Source: Deroplatys truncata (taxonomy: Eukaryota; Arthropoda; Insecta; Mantodea; Mantidae). From it: a DNA stretch of 64,000 nucleotides. Location: assembly GCA_030765065.1 (NCBI GenBank), contig CM060982.1, positions 12,397,630-12,461,629 on the forward strand, read 5' to 3'. The notes beneath the pieces were generated by a model. It did no database searches. It saw nothing but the letters and a program-made list of their open reading frames with translations, and was not told where the DNA came from. Positions 22,297 through 35,395 of the stretch are shown here, in pieces; position 1 is the stretch's first letter, and each line of letters opens with the position of its first letter. Position numbers and translations under genes: made by a program.

Positions 22297-23252
22297 TCTT
22301 GATCGGTATTAATCTATGATTGGATCTCTGGACGTATTTTCACTTATTGCCTCTAGGATCGCTCCATCATAACATAAAGTCTGGAATGTTGGAATTGCTG
22401 TGTATTACAGGAGTTTCAAAGTGAGTAATTAATTACGAATTCTAGCTACCTAGTGGAACTTAAAAAAAATTGAGAGTATGTTTGTGTCTGTTCAGGGTTA
22501 CTAATCGTGTTGAGGCAAAACACCTAACACCTTCGTATATTCTCTGTGCTGTAATGCACAATGAATCCAATATTAAGGGATATATTATGGGTTAAAGTGG
22601 CTCGTAAGCATGCTAATGAATTGTATGCAGAATATGAAATTTATTAAGAAATCGGGTTATATCGGTGTTATTTTAATATTATTAATCGTGTTTGAAAATT
22701 CTGTAATTGGCATGTATAATGGACCCACATATGTGGCATTTGGATGTTAAAACTTGTAAACTTTCCTTACAACTTCTAATTTAACACCATATACAGCAAT
22801 CAGTGTTATTTTAATATTATTAGCAGTGTTTGAAAAAACTGCAGTTGGTGATGTATAATGGACCCATATAAGTGGCATTTAGATGTTAAAGCTTGAAAAT
22901 AATGATTTGTACCCTCTGAAGAATAAACATACCTATTAATCCGCTCCTTGATTGGAAGACAAATTAAGACGTGCTGCTGTTGTTAAGTCACGGAGTATTT
23001 TAAACTTCCTCTTGAGCTGTTTTAAAAGCCGGTTAATTTCTTTGTTTTGGTTTATGATTCTCAGCTTGCAGAACTTCCGTTTTAAATCCTGTGGTGTGTT
23101 TTAAGTCTTGAGATTACCTGATTTACTTTTCTAAATGTTCTAACCAGCTTTTAGTGCTGTATTTTAAAGCATTGAGGAATTACTTTAGTTTTTGAATAGA
23201 GTATTGTGTATCTGTAATTTTCTGCATTGGTTTCGCAAACTGAAGTGTTATT
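22297..23252. other. loop DNA without gene; diverged tandem duplication
   Basis: This is the first part of the loop between the inverted arms. A block of about 100 bp ('gtgttattttaatattatta...atgtataatggaccca...gatgttaaa') occurs twice, at about 22663-22742 and 22802-22892, with substitutions. No coding similarity is recognised. Confidence 0.7.
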
Positions 23253-23479
23253 GATTGTCACGTTGATGATAATGATAAATGAGTGACCTCTAAAAGAAGA
23301 AGACGTGTACGCAGGCTCAAGAGCCCATTCTGCTTCATATACTGGCATTACTCTAGTTCAATGGCCCGTACAAATCGGAACATATCCTTTTTCATACCCT
23401 CAGGTTCCAGAAAAAGGACCTCATAGATACATACCTATACATAGCGAACGCTTCGCATTCGCATAGTATATGCTGTGAG

Positions 23480-26400
23480 GTCTCAAGTCCCTCGCGCATT
23501 TCGTACATAAAGGGTCCTACACAAGACCCATAAATGTCTGCGCAGAGTATTGTAGACCATAAGACCGCCCATAACCCCTCTGAGCTTAGCTCTAGATAAA
23601 TTCAGGAGAAAGTCACTCACTCTCCGGTCAGGCGCAGATATAAAATCGTGGGCCTGCCTGGCAGTGGTTTGCTTATTCAAGATAAGCTCTCGCTGTAAGC
23701 TGGGTATTCCCATACTTGACATTTCTAGCAGACACTCCGCAGAAGTGCTCGTGTCCAATAAAATGGAGTCCCGATCCCCTCCTCGCTAGAGCGTCTGCCT
23801 CTCATTACCTGTTATACTAGCATGTCCGGGTACCCAAAGAAGTGTAACCAGGCAGCTGGTACATAGTCCCACCAACATCCCCTGACACTGCCACACCAGT
23901 CTGGATGTGGTTTTGACCGTCCTGAGGGCTTTCAAAGCTGCCATACTATCCGAGCAGATGTACACATCTGCTCGTCTGCATTGCATGATGTAAATATACA
24001 CAGCACAGGTTACGATCCCAATGACGTCAGCCTGGAAAAGCGTGGAAAATTGCCCAAGGGGAATGATAAGCCTGGTTCTAGGACTATAGTCCCCAGACCC
24101 ATCCTGTCACCGAGGCGGGAACCTTCGAGAGAGACCCAGTCTCTGGGTTCCGCTCCTCCTTGTATGATATTACCACAGAGTAGGATGGACTTAGGTTATA
24201 CCCAGTCCCCTCAGATCCCCGATTCATCTGGGTTATAGATCACTTCTCCTGTAATTCAGAAATGATCAGTGAGTGTCCTTTTTGGGGCAGCGTGAAACAC
24301 CACCCCTTAAGTCCAGAGGCGGTGCGCACTCATCCTAGCTACCTCCTCCACAAACAAGCGCAGAGAAGGAAGATCCACAAAAATCTGTAAGGCAGACTTA
24401 GGAATCGTGCGCACCCCGCATTATTATCATGCATGCCAATCTCTGCAGCGAATCCAACCTAGCAGCCACTGCCTTCACCAGAAATGCAGGCCACCAAACC
24501 AGTGCCGCATAAGTTATTGTAGGTCTAATAACCCATCTTGGGTCTTAGGCCCCGCCTCAATCCTATTGATCTTCGACAGACCCACAAAGCATTGTCGGTC
24601 TTCTTAACTTTATAGCCAACATGTTTTTCCAGCTCAGTCCAGCATCCAGAATAACTGCTAGACACTTGACTGCTCCGGAAAGCTTCAACTTCTTCCCAAC
24701 TAGGTGGGGCTCTACTAAACCTGACAGCCTTCTCCTCCTTGTGAAGGTCATACTTTCAGTCTTGTCGGGGTTAACGGAGAAGTCCGCTTCTCTACACTGT
24801 TCCTCTAAAGCCTGTAGGGAGTCCCGAAACTGCTCAGGAAGTTTCCACTTGCTACAAGGCATATGTCATGAGCATAGCGTTGAGCACGAATTCCTCCCTG
24901 TTTAGTCTATCCAGCAGTACATCTACCGCCAGACATCACAGGGTAGGTGACAGAACCGCCCCTTGTGGGCACCCTCGGGGCACTGTCGCTCTCACGGACA
25001 TCCCCCCAGAGTCGCCGCAGCCTTCCAAGGAGGTCATAATCCAGTCCGTTACAACCGGACTGACTCTTCTGCTCTCCACATATTTTCGAATGGCGCCTAA
25101 AGTCATTAAAGGCGCATTCAATATCTAGGAAAACTGCCATGGCGAGTTCTTCACATTCAAGCGCCCTCTCCAACTTCATGGTGTAGTGGTTACCATGCTA
25201 GCTTCTAGTTCCCGAGGTCGCCGGTTCAAACCCGGGGGAGGGTGATGGATTTTTTTTCGGGTGCTAAAATTACCAGTCTTTCACGCCCAAGAATGGGACG
25301 CTTAAGTAGTTGGGAGCGTCCATAAATAAAACTCAATTTAATTTTAAGCGCCCTCTCCAGCCTCACCACGAGCTGATGGAGCGCCGTGTTTGTGGATTTG
25401 CCCGGCAAATAGCCGTACTGATGATGGTAAAAACGTGCATCATAGCCAGACAGGCCCTGTATATTCTCACTAAGTAGGATGAAAAATGTCCTAGCCCTCT
25501 TAGCTGGGAAGTTCCCATCCGCACCTTGCTCTTATAGGACTCAAAATTATAAATGACCCATTTTAGTTTTTTAAAAGTAACAATTTTGGAGGCAACTGCC
25601 TAGCCTTCCTCGAAGGCCGGCGAGCATTACCAGAGTATAGTTCTAGATTTGGAATGCAAGCTTACGGAAAGGGAGTCTGAAGCAGCAGGCTCAAAATCTC
25701 CCCCTGCGACTGAGTCATAGCACCGGAGGGGTGCTCTATGAAGGCCAGCGTGGCCCTGGCTCCGGAAACCACTAGTTTCTGCAGGAGAGCAGCACTCGAC
25801 TACTTCTAAACCTTATCACAGAGGAGCCTCCAAGACTCCTCATATGTCTACCTGATTACTTTTTCTTTTTTTATAATCTTCGGGACTCCTTATAAGAGTT
25901 TCAAGTTTCCTGAAACTTACTGGCCTTATACGAATTGTATAGCCTTCGTGTCTTTTTTCTTGTGTAACTTAAAATAATTCCACCTTAATTTATCCTTACC
26001 CTGAGCCTCATGTATGAAGAGGCAGTTTATTTTCATAGGAGGATATGAGAGTATTTGTGAAAAACCCCACATAAACCTCCAGGTCCTCCGCATTCCTTAG
26101 CTTAGCCTGGGGTCCATTCCTCAGCCCGCCTTCCAGTCCCTTCTAAAGGAATTCCAATTGGTCCTCCTTGGGTTCTTGTACAGGCGGTCCTTTCATTTTC
26201 CCCCAAGACTAAGGCGTATGTGCCTATGGTCAGACATGTAAGGTTCAAGACAGACCCTCCAGTCCTTAATATCTTCTAGTATCCCAACGGACACTATTGA
26301 CACGTCTAGGACATCCTTCCTTTGATAATTGGCATCATCATGATTCGCAATCTCAAGATATGTAGGACTCAGTTACTCAGCTTCTCCCCTCTACCGTTGA

Positions 26401-26840
26401 CGTCCGCACTGCCCCAAACGTTATGATAGGCGTTGGAGTTACAGCTAATCATCAGGTTGAGGCTTCTATTGTTGCAGTAAGTCAAAAGGTCTTTGAACTG
26501 CTGAGGAGGAGGTGGCTCCTCGGGGTCATATGGGAAATAGTACCACCTGAAATCGCATTCCGCCCTCCCCATACCTCACTAGGACTGCAGCCAGGTCTTT
26601 AGTAAGAAATCCCGGTAGAGCTCAGGTATTAATGAGTCTGGTAATGGCACATGCTCTAGGTTTTACCTCACAAAAAGCGCCGAAAATAGTAAAACCTTTT
26701 ATATTTAGCCCCATGTTACAGCCCTGTTGAAGCCAGGGTTCCTGTATCACATCGGCATACCTCGTTGCGCTACTCGAGAGTACTCGTGAGGCAGTTATGC
26801 TGTGTTGCAGGTTATACTGAATGAATGAAATCACGTCGGC
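23480..26840 (-). pseudogene. LINE ORF2: endonuclease, RT and RNase H remnants
   Basis: The order along the minus strand is as follows. Endonuclease start near 26834 ('MISFIQYNLQHS', 'ADVIQEPWL'). 'LFPYDPEEPPPPQQFKDLLT' and 'AYHNVWGSADVNGRGEKLSN' near 26550-26370, where a GCDANAHH-type motif is decayed. RT with 'MAVFLDIECAFN' near 25120, 'PRGCPQGAVLSPTL' near 24980 and 'LSVNPDKTESMTFTRRRRL'-type text near 24780-24720. RNase H with 'VYICSDSMAALKALRT', 'VTLLWVPGHASITGNE' near 23970-23790. A C-terminal 'LSRAKLRGVMGGL' block near 23600. Several shifts and stops, plus a SINE at 25173-25345, inactivate it. The family is common in insects. Confidence 0.88.
25173..25345 (+). mobile_element. SINE (family C) inside the LINE, 14-bp target duplication
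   Basis: It carries an A-box-like 'TGGTGTAGTGGTTACC' and B box 'GGTTCAAACCC', then a short body ending 'gagcgtccataaataaaact'. AAGCGCCCTCTCCA flanks it at 25159-25172 and 25346-25359, so both ends are fixed and the LINE reading continues across. Two other copies of this family lie at 27034-27318 and about 59652-59910 on the minus strand; they are longer. Confidence 0.92.
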
Positions 26841-27033
26841 TTATCCTGCCCCACAAACACTTTCCGGTCGAATCTGGTTCTCCTGAGATCCCCAGGTACT
26901 CTGTTGGGTTATCTCACGGATATAAATCCCGCTTCCAAACTGGAAATCCTCAATGAGTGTCCGACCGGACATCCATTATTGGCTACCCACCGGCTTCCTT
27001 CCTTCTTGAGCAGCGGTTCCGATCAACGAAAAA

Positions 27034-27318
27034 AAGGGTTGAGTTTTTATTAATGGATGCTCTTTAACTGCTGTGGTTCTTATCGTGATATTCTACATTG
27101 GCCGTGAAAGACCAGTAATTTTTTCTCAACGGCCTCTTTATCCGGCTTAAGGTTCTTTTACGTGCCGAAAATCTACGACACGGGACCACCGCCTTTACTT
27201 CCCTTCCAAAGGGAGCCACGCTGAGGATTTTTACACCCGAAAAATTCTATTGCCCTCTGCCGGGTTTACCTCGGGAACTAGAAGCTAGCGTGGTAACCAC
27301 TACACCACGGAAGACGAC
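27034..27318 (-). mobile_element. SINE (family C), longer copy in the LINE
   Basis: The minus strand starts GTCTTCCGTGGTGTAGTGG and carries a decayed B box. The body contains 'CGTAGATTTTCGGCACG' and 'AGAGCATCCATTAATAA'. ATCAACGAAAAA (27022-27033) and ATCAATGAAAAA (27319-27330) are the likely 12-bp target duplication with one mismatch. It sits between ORF1 and ORF2 remnants of the LINE. Confidence 0.82.
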
Positions 27319-27329
27319 ATCAATGAAAA

Positions 27330-28500
27330 AGTGGCCTGGACCAAGCCGCGGAAAAATTTCGATCCTCTCTTGAGCATAGTATCAGCAGAGTCACTGTCTA
27401 CCTTGCGCTCATAGACCCTCCACTGATTGAAGTTAATTCCCGGATTCTGCCTCCCAAGCCTCATTCTTCACCTCCGGATCCGGGAACCAGACGTTGGCAG
27501 TACGTCCATTTCCACTGTCTTAAGCCTGGACCCCTCCCATGCCAGAAAACTAGAAATGTTTGCTTTCAGCCACTCCGAGGAAACCTCGTTGTGGCAGACT
27601 ACTATTAGAGCTCCCTTGAACCGCAGGTCTTCCCCCTCTTTAGGGAGCCCATCCATGAGCTGATCGACCGCCCTCGGACCTGGTTGCCCTGTTCCTTTGT
27701 CAGAACGACCTGGGGGAAGCCAACATCAACGATAGTCACCTTAATCCCAGATTGCGCTGTCTTAGAGTAACTGATAGGCCAAAGAGTCCTCGCCTTCTTA
27801 GCCTCTCATTTTTCTGTTCTGCGTTCGTGCGTTTCCTTTTAGATGTTCGAGAAGGTCTGATTCCGGCCCGGACGTGACTTCCGTAGGGTCCCTATGACTA
27901 GAGACACATTGCTTCCCCTACTCTCCCGGCCAGTCGCTTAGCCATTCTTATCCTCTTCTCTGCTCCACTGTCATTTTTAGGCTTCTGTTTTAGGGTACCG
28001 ATAGCTCTGTTCAGTTCCCCCAAAACCTCAACTGTATATCTTTTTTCAGGAGGCGGGACCTGCATTTCCACATCTTCGGGAGTCGCAGTTCTCCCATCCT
28101 AGGGGCATCTCGCGGGACCGGGTTCCCTACTGGGGCCCCGGCCTCCGCGCTTACATTTTAGATAGTCCGGTGTCCCTAAAAGGAGCATCCGGTTTTAGAT
28201 ACAGGGATTACTTCTCCACGTTTCCGGGAGTTATAGTTCCTGTATCCCTTTCTTTGGTCTCTACGGCGAAGTCTTCTTTCGAGGGCCCAGTCGCCTGAAC
28301 TTCCGTTTGGGTTCTTTTGGGGTCCCATAATACAGGTCCATCTTTAATGGAACATTATCTGCAGTTGTTCCCACGATTAGCTAAGGATAACTCAGGTCCG
28401 CCCAGGCATAGTCCCGCATGCCTGGGTAAGACTATATACTCTGAGAGGTCGTTATGTATCTCAGAGACTCCGTTTACGACTCGTCTCCAATGTGCCATGC
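27330..28500 (-). pseudogene. LINE ORF1 remnant (DUF4780-like)
   Basis: The clearest part is the minus-strand frame at 27656-27468. It reads 'EDLRFKGALIVVCHNEVSSE', 'WLKANISSF' and 'WEGSRLKTVEMDVLP'. That is the pattern of the ORF1 domain known as DUF4780, found in insect non-LTR elements (C..E...WL...V..L..WEG..LK). Upstream sequence to about 28500 is GC-richer than its surroundings, and I could not assemble a continuous frame there. The product would be the RNA-binding partner of the ORF2 polyprotein. It is non-functional here. Confidence 0.6.
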
Positions 28501-28713
28501 ACCCCATTGGTATGGATCGCATAACGCCTTAGGGTTGGGTAGCGGTGTTTTATTCCTTATTCGGAGACAGGTGTGACTGAGCGTATCAGTAGTCAACCGA
28601 CCCGCTGGTTAGGTGCCGGCTATCCACCACCTGCCGATGCCACAAAGTTAGGGGCTTACGCACTGTTAGGCCACTCCAGAGGACCCCTCCCCGCTGCGGA
28701 GATTGTCACATTG

Positions 28714-31563
28714 GATGTACAATGTGCAATAGAAGAATCATTGAATGTCACATTAATGTACTTCATACAATTGGTACAGAATATTTAGATTTCTTTATGT
28801 GACAGTTTTCGTTTCCCATTTCAATGTTTTCTATTTATTTCTTTTTTGTTTCCGCATCTTGAAGATTGAACAATTTGTGAGAAAACTCCAAACATTAATG
28901 GCACAACGGAAGTAAGTAGTATTTTGTAGATGTGCTGTTGCTGTAATCAGTACCTATGTTTGAAATGCGTACTACAGACCATGGTCTTTGGCCCTGCTGC
29001 CCCAAAAGGAAAGCATTTTTATTTAATTATGGACAAAGTGCAAATTTTACAAATTATGGTTTAGAGGGCACAATATGTAAACTATGGTTCAACTGAAGGG
29101 TTTCGCATATAATAAAATATATGCTCATTGGAAAGCTCAAAACAATGCACGTATTTCCAACCGTTTTGTGATTTGTGATATACTTGGATCGGTATAGTAG
29201 GGAGAAAGAGAAAGTTACTTGGGGACGAATCTCAGTGTTATATTTACGTCATATTTTATAACGGAAATGTGAACCGTTTATTACTGCATTATTCGAATCC
29301 ACAACCAATAAAGACCCATCTAAGTGCTATATAGCATCACGAAGATTAAATATATAAAGAATACTTTATATAAGTCGTCAAGACCTTATTATTCTAGCTG
29401 CCTGCTAGAAGTTTATGGAGTAGTCGTGCACCTCTATCGACGAAAATTGGCGTCAAGCGGTAATGTGCTTTATTGTCAATTCTCAGGCCGATGCGCCAGC
29501 TTATAATATCTAATAAGCAATGGTGTTAACAGTAACTTTGAGTGTAACGTTTGTGCTACTCTGAGTGCCTAAGGCATTCATAAACGGTTCTTTCAGTGAC
29601 GACGTTTCATAGACTACTTTGTTAGGAGAGTTTAAATTTACTGAAAGTCTTTATTCATAGGTGACAGTTTCCGGAAAGTTCAAACTAATACCACACAGTA
29701 CCAATACAGGAAACTGCCGAAAATGCGCAGATGTGGAATACTAGCGCTTCTAGCGCAGATCTGGATGCTTTATATCAGCAATATCGGGAACATAGGGAAT
29801 TAGGTGCTAAGGTTTGATTTATCGAATTTTCAGCAATGACAACCTTCGAGAACGGTAAGGTGTTTTATTGCGAAAACTATTGTTAGCAAAACCATGTCGT
29901 TTCTTTTTCAGTTTTCTCGAGATAAATACAATTTAATAATGCTTTAAAGCATAAGACAAGTGTCTCTCCAGAAGGCTACATTTACTTAAAGTTTCAGATA
30001 TAAGGACATATTATTAAAACACTCCAAAGAAATGAAAATCGTGTACATATATATCCTCATTAAACCAAAATACACATTTCTCCAGAAAGAGTAAAATAAT
30101 TGTAATGGCAGAATTTTATTTCTCAGCTCTAATCATACATACTGCAATATGAATTGAAACTTCATACTAATCATGAATGAGGTTTTATGTTGATTATTTA
30201 TGTGTATTCTAACAATTTATATTTCTCTTTCTTGGCAGAGAATTGTCCTTATTCTATCTTATAGGGTGCCTGAGACACCTGAGGATCAAAATCCTTTTAT
30301 CTTGTGTACGCAGAAATTCATTTCATTGGTTGCCTGGAGCTAAAGTTATGTGTATCTCAAAACAGATTCTGAACAGTTGCAGTAAATGATTACTCTCCAA
30401 AGTAGTTGACAATCATACATAAAATGAAACGAGTGGTGCACCACAGACTCAGTTACATATTTAATGTAACTTGGGATACTCTTTCTAATTAAATCAATGA
30501 AGTACAACATGGGGAATTGCAATTGTTTGTTCAAATAAGTATTTGTATATGATTCTAGTCAAACGGTGCATTTGCATGCAATTTTTCGCTTAGCTTAGGG
30601 GTAATTTCAAAATGTGAGTTACCTACACTTGTTTTTTGTCTGTGCATTCTGTCACATTCCACAATGAATATGGAGTGAAAGTCTAACATCGTTTCATTCA
30701 GAATCTTTTGCAAACTCCTGAGTAGCAGAGTAAAGTGATATCTCAGTCTCGTGTTTTAAGCATGATTTGAGCGGTACACACGTTCGATTTCAGGTTTTCT
30801 AAGTTTTGACAAATTTTCTGTGTTAAAATTGGTTTCTCTTCGAAATACACCTTCTCAGTTCTACACCTCATATTCGTATTTTCGGCACAAAACAATTGTG
30901 TTAAAGTTATATTTTATTCGGCAGCACTGCAAAAATACTGGATGATGATACATCGGGCTTCAAAACATCTTGCAATTATTGGAGTTGATACCCTTCCCAC
31001 TAATGTAGGCATAAATGAAGGCTAATATAAACAATTAATTGTGTGGCCTGTAAAAGTTAACTCAATTCACACTTGAAATATAAACGCTTGCATCCTTATT
31101 TGAGACCTGCATTAAAAGAAACATGCATAAATTAACGTGTGCAATATTTATTTTTAATCGAAATCACAACGTACATCACAGTATCACTTCCATTTAGTTA
31201 AATTAGCTGACGTACGTAGTCCACAGGGCTACGCTAGATGGTGATAACGTCACATATCGCCAGCCATTGGTCTTGAGTTTACTCTATTGGTACTATATGA
31301 TGATTGGCTCAGATTTCGTGACCAAGTTCCAATGTTGGCTAATCCTATTTCCTAACACACAGTCCGTTATAGAAATAAAATAAGTACACGTAGGTCTAAA
31401 ATCAACTCACAATTGCAATAGAGAAGGCGCTAGCCGAAGCGTCTGTATTTCGCTCTCCCCCTCCCAACTTAAGCTCTTCTTCAACACGTGTTTATAGGGA
31501 AAATTTGAATGTATTGAGGTTAGGTGGATATATTATGCTGTTGTATTCGCGTTTTTAACCAGC
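28714..31563. other. loop DNA without recognisable gene
   Basis: This is the remainder of the loop between the inverted arms. Frames are short and AT-rich. I see no transposase, RT, tRNA-like module or obvious repeat within the window. It is a candidate for genuinely low-copy DNA. Confidence 0.55.
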
Positions 31564-31969
31564 TTGAGGCCAGCTTGTAATACCTAATAAAGTAACGGTT
31601 GACACAACCCCGGAACAGAACGATGCATAGAAACTTTCGATCATGCATACAGATAGAGCATGCATGACGTCACACCCTTGAAACCCAGATAGACCGGCTA
31701 CGGCACGAGCTGATATCAGCCGTGGCCCGATGAAGTGAAATTGCAGTCGCCTAATATATCCATATTCTAAATAAACAAATAAGTTTCTCGTTAAATACTT
31801 GGTAAACGCACAGTAATATCACGAACCTATTCAATGTTAGCCATATTTCAGACTACCATTACTACGTAACTCTAATTCGCATCGTAGCCTGTCAATCTCG
31901 TTAGCCATGCTTGAAACAAACAATATCGCTTAGCGCGGGATTTTTTCCTATAGTTCGATTCAATTTAAG

Positions 31970-32090
31970 ATTTAGCCGGCCCGGTAGCCGTGATCGCTGG
32001 AGCGTTTGGGGTTAACGTTCCATCATGAAAGGGTCGCGGGTTCTAATCCGGCATCGAGCATAAATGTTTGTCTCTATAGCCTTCGATAGA
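31970..32090 (+). mobile_element. SINE-like unit with tRNA-like head (right arm)
   Basis: Right-arm copy of the unit at 21770-21892. It has the same A-box-like and B-box (GGTTCTAATCC) sequences and differs at a few positions (GGGTCGCGGG here, GGCTCGCGGG in the left arm). Confidence 0.6.
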
Positions 32091-32218
32091 GCTCAGGTAA
32101 GTCCTTCTATAATATCAGTCCGTCTCCTTGAGCATATCGACTGTAAAATGGCGGACGTGGAAGTCTGAAACCACATGTTGCTCAAGTGTTCGCATTTCTC
32201 ATACTTTTCACACTTATT

Positions 32219-32424
32219 ACTTTCTCTACTACGTATAGTAAGTAGGGGAAGTATTACATTCCACCCAAAAATTCGATACCGAGATTTCACCGGAAATACA
32301 TGTTTTGAGACCCTCTGAATCCAAAAAATCATTTTTGGAAACATGTCCGTGTGTGTGTATGTGTGTGTGTCTGTGAACAGCATAACTCGGAAATGAACAG
32401 TCAGATAAACACCAAACTTAGTAT
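32219..32424 (+). repeat. HINE-like host element, 5' part (right arm)
   Basis: It starts ACTTTCTCTACTACG at 32219 after 'cttatt' and runs to GTAT (32421-32424), the target duplication of the LTR element. The host continues at 38208. Confidence 0.88.
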
Positions 32425-32914
32425 TGTCGTATGCCTCTCTTTAAATTATTTTACAAATACCGATGGGAGCTACTCGCTTGCAAAAGGCACCGGTAAATCA
32501 AACAAGAACTTCAAATGCGAGGCTACGACGGGGGAAACGCAGCTAAGTAAAATTCCAAAATAATTGCTATACCAACATAATACCTGGCTTAAGGGAGAGG
32601 AATGATTCTATTCTACCATAATTAAAACTTTCAAACGTGGATGGCACACAGTTTAATGGATGAAGTTAGATACTTACATTCCTTTGCCCATTGTCTGCCG
32701 ACGAGGACATCGTGCTTTAGCAGTTTCCCGTCTGTCTCACACGAAGCTTACTTGCTGACTGTTACAAAAACCCACGCCAAACTCGGGCGTCAGTAACGCT
32801 ATCCCCTCCCTTGACACTTGGTTCCCCTGACTCACCCCTACTCACAGGCAAACTGCCGTCTCTAACTTCGGTGCCCAGAGAGAGTCTTGTCATATTATCT
32901 GTGCACAGGCCACA
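32425..32914 (-). repeat. LTR (right arm, 3' LTR of the element)
   Basis: 490 bp. It is preceded on its upstream (higher-coordinate) side by the purine tract whose plus-strand form is TCTCCCCCTGG. Confidence 0.9.
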
Positions 32915-35395
32915 TCTCCCCCTGGCCACCGAGATCGACGCCCTCGTCGACACAAGGCAAACCAATAGAAACAATAAAAGGACATTAAAATAACAAAAAA
33001 TGACATACAATAAGAAAATACACATGTGTGATAAACACCCAGACGACGACAAAGAATATTACTGGGCGTAGTGGAGTCTCGAGAATCTTGAGTGCTATCG
33101 AATAATATTGTTACTGCACTTATGCTTGAGCACCCCGGCACACGCACACACACCACGCTGCCTCAGTTCACACGCACACTACACTGCAACTGCTCTTGAT
33201 GGTCCCTTGAAACTGTTTGTGGGTGAATTTATAAAGTGCCCACAACGACGATTTGTCCTGGTGTAGAATTATCACTGCAGGTCTCTGGTGATGACAACAG
33301 GGTGGGCAGTCGCTGGCTTGGACTGCCCCCCAAAACAGTGGCTCCTTATGCCACGGCAGTGTAGTGGCTGCCCGACAGCTTCCCTGTGGTGTTTCTTGAC
33401 TTCTGGTGTGCCACGGGGATACTCCTGTATTCTCTCGAGCTCCGCCACAGCAAAATACTACAACAAAACCACAAAAGAATAAAAAGGGTGCTCCAACAAA
33501 CAATCACACATAAAAAGAATGGTATGTCATGTACAATTAAAAATTTGAAAGGTTGAAAAGCTTGCACTAAAATTCTTTTGACATGGGGCAAAGAAAGAGA
33601 AAAAATAAGTACAAATTGGCGTAAGAACTAGATATTATAGAGAGTTGCCATCCAAAATTTAACTCACAATGCTTCAGAATCCAAATAAAACATTAAAACA
33701 TACTCAGAATACTTTAACATGACAGAAAAAACATAACATTATTTGGGATCCCAATATTAAATCTTAATAACCAGCTGGTATCACTAACAAAAGAAAATAA
33801 GTGCACTTACAAGACAATCACACATGACAATGAAATGAACTCATTCACACTGACCATGGCCCAAATTACACACAACACTCACTTAGCTAGCTACTGAAAA
33901 CTACTGTATGCATTACTACAAACTACATCCACAATACATCTCCAAACTACACCACGTGACATGCTTTCAACTACTATTGTCATACTCTTGTCACTAATAC
34001 AGTTTCTCGTCCACAGTACTATCTTCCTCATCTCATTATTATCATCAACTCAATCATAATCATCATCATCATCATCAGTATTTCAATCAGCATCATTACT
34101 TCAGTCATTAACATCTTTATCTCAACTTTCAATTTTCTCTTCAAAACAAAACATCTTCACTGACGTGTCTCATTTAACATGCTGTAAATTCAAAACATCT
34201 AACATAGGCATAACCTTCAAGAAATCACATTATTATTTCAGGAATGACACAAATAGCATGACATTATACTGTTGCATCCATATCCTCCAAATCAAAATTA
34301 AGCTGGAAAACAGTTGGTATTAAAATTTGCTATCTAAGATGGTAATAAACTTGTTGCATAAACAGAAAAAAAAAATTATTCACATTACAATCACTTCCAT
34401 CCATTTAATCTCTCGTGTGAATTCATCACACACGCTATACTGGGCACGTTACAGCAACACCAATAAGCAAAATCTCTGCACTCATCACATCAACTTTCCA
34501 GGTACATGTAGCCCTCCTGAAAAATCAACACATTCATACAACAACTGTCGGGGTTACACTGTGGCACTTCCACCGAAGCTGACATCATCTCATCTCTTCT
34601 CATCTCATCTCTCACATTAGCACCGTCGGGGTTACTCTTACGCACATCACCGAAGCTGACATCATCTCATCTCTTCTCATCTCTCACATTAGCACATAAC
34701 CTCAAATACACACATACATACACACACTATTCTTGCAGTAATTTTCTGCAAATAAAAATCAGAGCATCATTATGAAACCCAAAATCAAATCGAGTCATAT
34801 CAAATCAAATCGAATGCAACAAAACAACATCACATCATTACTCAAAACAATATTGTCACAGAACATTCCTGAAAATGAAAGCTCAATTAAGCACATAGTA
34901 CACATGAAACACATTCCTGCAGCATAACACAACAACAAAACAAATGATTTGCAGTTCCCAAAACATAATTCAAAATTTTAGTTACACCCACAATAATAAT
35001 ACACTTTTAATTTAGCAGAGACATTCATAGCACATGTTATTCCTGAAAAGCAAAGCTTAATTAAGCATCAGTCAGTGAAACAATAAAAATTTAGCATACC
35101 TGTGTGAGTTGTAAAACTGTTTCATTCGTCCAAACTTTAGCACTCACAATGTTTACATACTTACAGGTTATGGTTTTTTCTTATTCTTTTTTACCACAAA
35201 ATTCCAGCGCAAATTTTCTAAAACCTGGTAACACACGTACAGCTGGTTCATCAACATCCACATCGTACTGGTCCATATTAGAAGCACATCAAACCTAATT
35301 AGGTGAAGATACTGGCAAGGCTGGTAGTAGCTCCTGAAACTTTTACTTACATGAGTAACTGCGAAAGATTTTCCCCTAAAATATGCATTGCGGAA

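Larger units (their letters stand above)
23266..28700 (-). mobile_element. near-complete RNase-H LINE with 13-bp target duplication
   Basis: This minus-strand non-LTR retrotransposon is about 5.4 kb long, including two SINEs. It is flanked by GATTGTCACGTTG (23253-23265) and GATTGTCACATTG (28701-28713), a 13-bp duplication with one mismatch. The 3' tail on the minus strand is a short ATCATT-type repeat rather than poly(A). The order is ORF1 remnant, then endonuclease, RT and RNase H. All frames are broken by stops. It fills most of the loop between the inverted arms and belongs to the RNase-H-bearing (R1/LOA-like) insect LINEs. Confidence 0.85.
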
